Origin: Lachnospiraceae bacterium
GTDB lineage: Bacteria; Bacillota; Clostridia; Lachnospirales; Lachnospiraceae
Direction of reading: 5' to 3'
DNA: 7,048 nucleotides
Assembly: GCA_014804495.1 (NCBI GenBank)
Contig: JAAUZS010000027.1
Coordinates: 9,311-16,358, forward strand
Program-made: the position numbers and the translations under genes
Shown: piece after piece, positions 5,916 through 7,048 of the stretch
How the letters are laid out: the number at the start of each line of letters is the position of its first letter
How positions within the stretch are numbered: the stretch's first letter is position 1
Notes under the pieces: model-generated
Told to the model about the DNA's origin: nothing
What the model saw: the letters and a program-made list of their open reading frames with translations, nothing else
Database searches by the model: none

Positions 5916-5968
5916 TTTTGATAACTTACTACGGGAAATTGCAACAATTATCAAAAGTCCGTAGTGAG
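5916..5968. repeat. Interlaced inverted repeats downstream of the sirtuin gene
   Basis: Two overlapping dyads lie in the order A-B-A'-B'. TTTTGATAA (5916-5924) pairs perfectly with TTATCAAAA (5948-5956). CTTACTACGG (5925-5934) pairs with CCGTAGTGAG (5959-5968) at 9 of 10 positions. Because A and B touch, the two hairpins look mutually exclusive rather than a stable pseudoknot. Neither is followed by a clear T-run, so a terminator is possible but not shown. Confidence 0.55.
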
Positions 5969-6000
5969 GGAACTAATTAATTTGCACTTAAAGCATAATG

Positions 6001-6117
6001 ACTTTCAAAAGTTTAAATTAATTCGAGTTTTGAAAATAGATATATTGTATATTCTTCTGCATTAGTGATATAATTCTATTAGTTTCAAAAAAATAAAAAA
6101 ATTATACTTTTGAAAGT
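6001..6117. repeat. Symmetric array of ACTTTYRAAAGT-like sites around the ATPase promoter
   Basis: Four related near-palindromes occur at 6001-6012, 6026-6037, 6081-6092 and 6106-6117. The outer two, ACTTTCAAAAGT and ACTTTTGAAAGT, are exact reverse complements. The inner two match each other's complement at 9 of 12. Spacing within each pair is 25 bp, and the whole array is centred near 6059, between the predicted -35 and -10 boxes. It may be an operator array. Also, 6083-6090 can pair with 6108-6115 in the mRNA and would cover the region just before the ATPase start. Confidence 0.5.
6045..6074 (+). promoter_or_regulatory. Predicted promoter of the AAA_14/DUF4143 ATPase gene
   Basis: A perfect TATAAT at 6069-6074 carries an extended -10 TG (6066-6067). 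TTGTAT (6045-6050) lies 18 bp upstream as a partial -35. Transcription would start near 6081, leaving about 47 bases of leader. Confidence 0.6.
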
Positions 6118-6127
6118 GAATGAATTC

Positions 6128-7048
6128 ATGAAAATAATTTTGAGAAAACGATATTTGGATAGAATGATTGAGTTAAAGGATACTCCGGACATAAAGATTA
6201 TTACAGGAATCAGACGTTCTGGGAAATCTCAGCTGATGCAGGCCTATGCAGCATACTTGCGGAATCAGTATGAGAATGTCAATATTATTTTTGTTGACTA
6301 TATGGATTTAGCATTTGAGAAAATCAAAGAGTATCATGCGCTCCATAATTATATAGAAGAGCGATATCAGGAGGGAAAAGCAAATTATGTTTTTGTAGAT
6401 GAGGTACAAATGTGTCCCGGGTTCGAGTTGGCTATTAACAGTCTGTATGCAAAAGGAAAATATGACATTTATCTTACTGGATCAAATGCCTTTTTATTAA
6501 GCTCGGATCTGGCAACACTTTTTACCGGAAGATATATTGCAGTTTCAGTATTTCCTTTCAGCTTTGCAGAGTATTGTGAATATTATGGTGATATAAAAGA
6601 TATAGAGAGGCTTTTTGAAGAATATTCTGTGAATGGTGGGTTGGCAGGCTCTTATGCATATCGGACAGAAACAGATCGGACAAATTATATTAAAGAAGTT
6701 TATGCAACAATTGTAACCAGAGATCTGGTACAGAAGTATAATCTTTCGGATACTATGGTACTACAGCGGCTCGGTGAATTTCTGATGGATAATGTCAGCA
6801 ATTTAACTTCTCCAAATAAGGTTAGCAACATCTTGTCATCAAATATGCTTACAACCAATCATATCACAGTTGGAAAGTATATCAGGTATTTGTGCAATGC
6901 TTTCGTCTTTTATGATGTTAAGAGATATGATATCCGGGGAAAGAAGTATCTGGAATCACTGGATAAGTTTTACCTGTGCGATATAGGCATCCGCTATGCG
7001 GTACTGGGCAGCAGAAATATGGACTATGGACGCATATATGAAAATATT
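6128..7048 (+). CDS. AAA_14/DUF4143-type ATPase, N-terminal 307 residues (3' end outside window)
   Basis: An open frame from ATG 6128 to the end of the window without a stop. The N-terminal P-loop ATPase domain shows Walker A GIRRSGKS (27-34), Walker B YVFVDEVQ (87-94), a sensor-like YLTGSNAFLLSS (115-126), TGRY (133-136) and FPFSFAEY (142-149). The DUF4143 region follows, with TTNHITVGKYIRYL (242-255) and FYLCDIGIRYAVLG (281-294). Complete family members are commonly around 400 or more residues, so roughly the last quarter is missing. These proteins are widespread in anaerobes and archaea, often in several copies per genome; their role is poorly known, and a link to restriction-type or nuclease functions has been suggested for DUF4143. 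The Shine-Dalgarno is weak (GAAAGTGA at 6112-6119) and lies inside the last repeat of the upstream array. It has its own promoter, so it is probably independent of the ACGX operon. Confidence 0.93.
   Translation, partial: MKIILRKRYLDRMIELKDTPDIKIITGIRRSGKSQLMQAYAAYLRNQYENVNIIFVDYMDLAFEKIKEYHALHNYIEERYQEGKANYVFVDEVQMCPGFELAINSLYAKGKYDIYLTGSNAFLLSSDLATLFTGRYIAVSVFPFSFAEYCEYYGDIKDIERLFEEYSVNGGLAGSYAYRTETDRTNYIKEVYATIVTRDLVQKYNLSDTMVLQRLGEFLMDNVSNLTSPNKVSNILSSNMLTTNHITVGKYIRYLCNAFVFYDVKRYDIRGKKYLESLDKFYLCDIGIRYAVLGSRNMDYGRIYENI

Noticed and set aside
5916..5968. Interlaced repeats as a folded H-type pseudoknot
   Set aside because: There are no bases between the first two strands to cross a 10-bp stem, so a stable pseudoknot with both full stems is not geometrically plausible.

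Overview
The window (moderate-to-low GC, low-GC Gram-positive style Shine-Dalgarno sites) looks like a Clostridia chromosome, most likely a Lachnospiraceae-type gut anaerobe. The reasons are the combination of a stand-alone AICAR transformylase with an archaeal-type PurO IMP cyclohydrolase instead of a fused PurH, a radical-SAM ACGX peptide locus, and the overall protein style. The genus call is inference only.

Region 1 (1-2429, + strand) is a purine operon: the C-terminal third of IMP dehydrogenase (guaB, 5' end outside the window), a PurO-type IMP cyclohydrolase and a stand-alone AICAR transformylase. Together the three genes cover AICAR -> FAICAR -> IMP -> XMP.

Region 2 (2472-5911) is the accessory part and the most interesting. 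A divergently transcribed HxlR-family regulator with a single N-terminal cysteine faces a + strand cluster: a 55-residue cysteine-repeat peptide of the ACGX type (3009-3176), a very strong hairpin, a radical SAM/SPASM enzyme, a nitroreductase-like flavoprotein and a class-M-like sirtuin in which Gln replaces the catalytic His. The regulator/peptide intergenic region holds several copies of an AAAAAAGT-type inverted repeat, one on the predicted peptide promoter and one just downstream of the regulator's own promoter. The simplest reading is a redox- or electrophile-responsive RiPP (ribosomally made, post-translationally modified peptide) locus. The hairpin would make the peptide far more abundant than its modifying enzyme. 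The ACGX peptide/radical SAM pairing is a bioinformatically recognised type, but as far as I know its product and function are not characterised. The addition of a nitroreductase and an ADP-ribosyltransferase-type sirtuin is worth following up.

Region 3 (5912-7048) has a 216-bp intergenic stretch with two unexplained sets of inverted repeats, then the first 307 codons of an AAA_14/DUF4143 ATPase that runs off the window. No RNA genes, insertion sequences or CRISPR arrays were seen.
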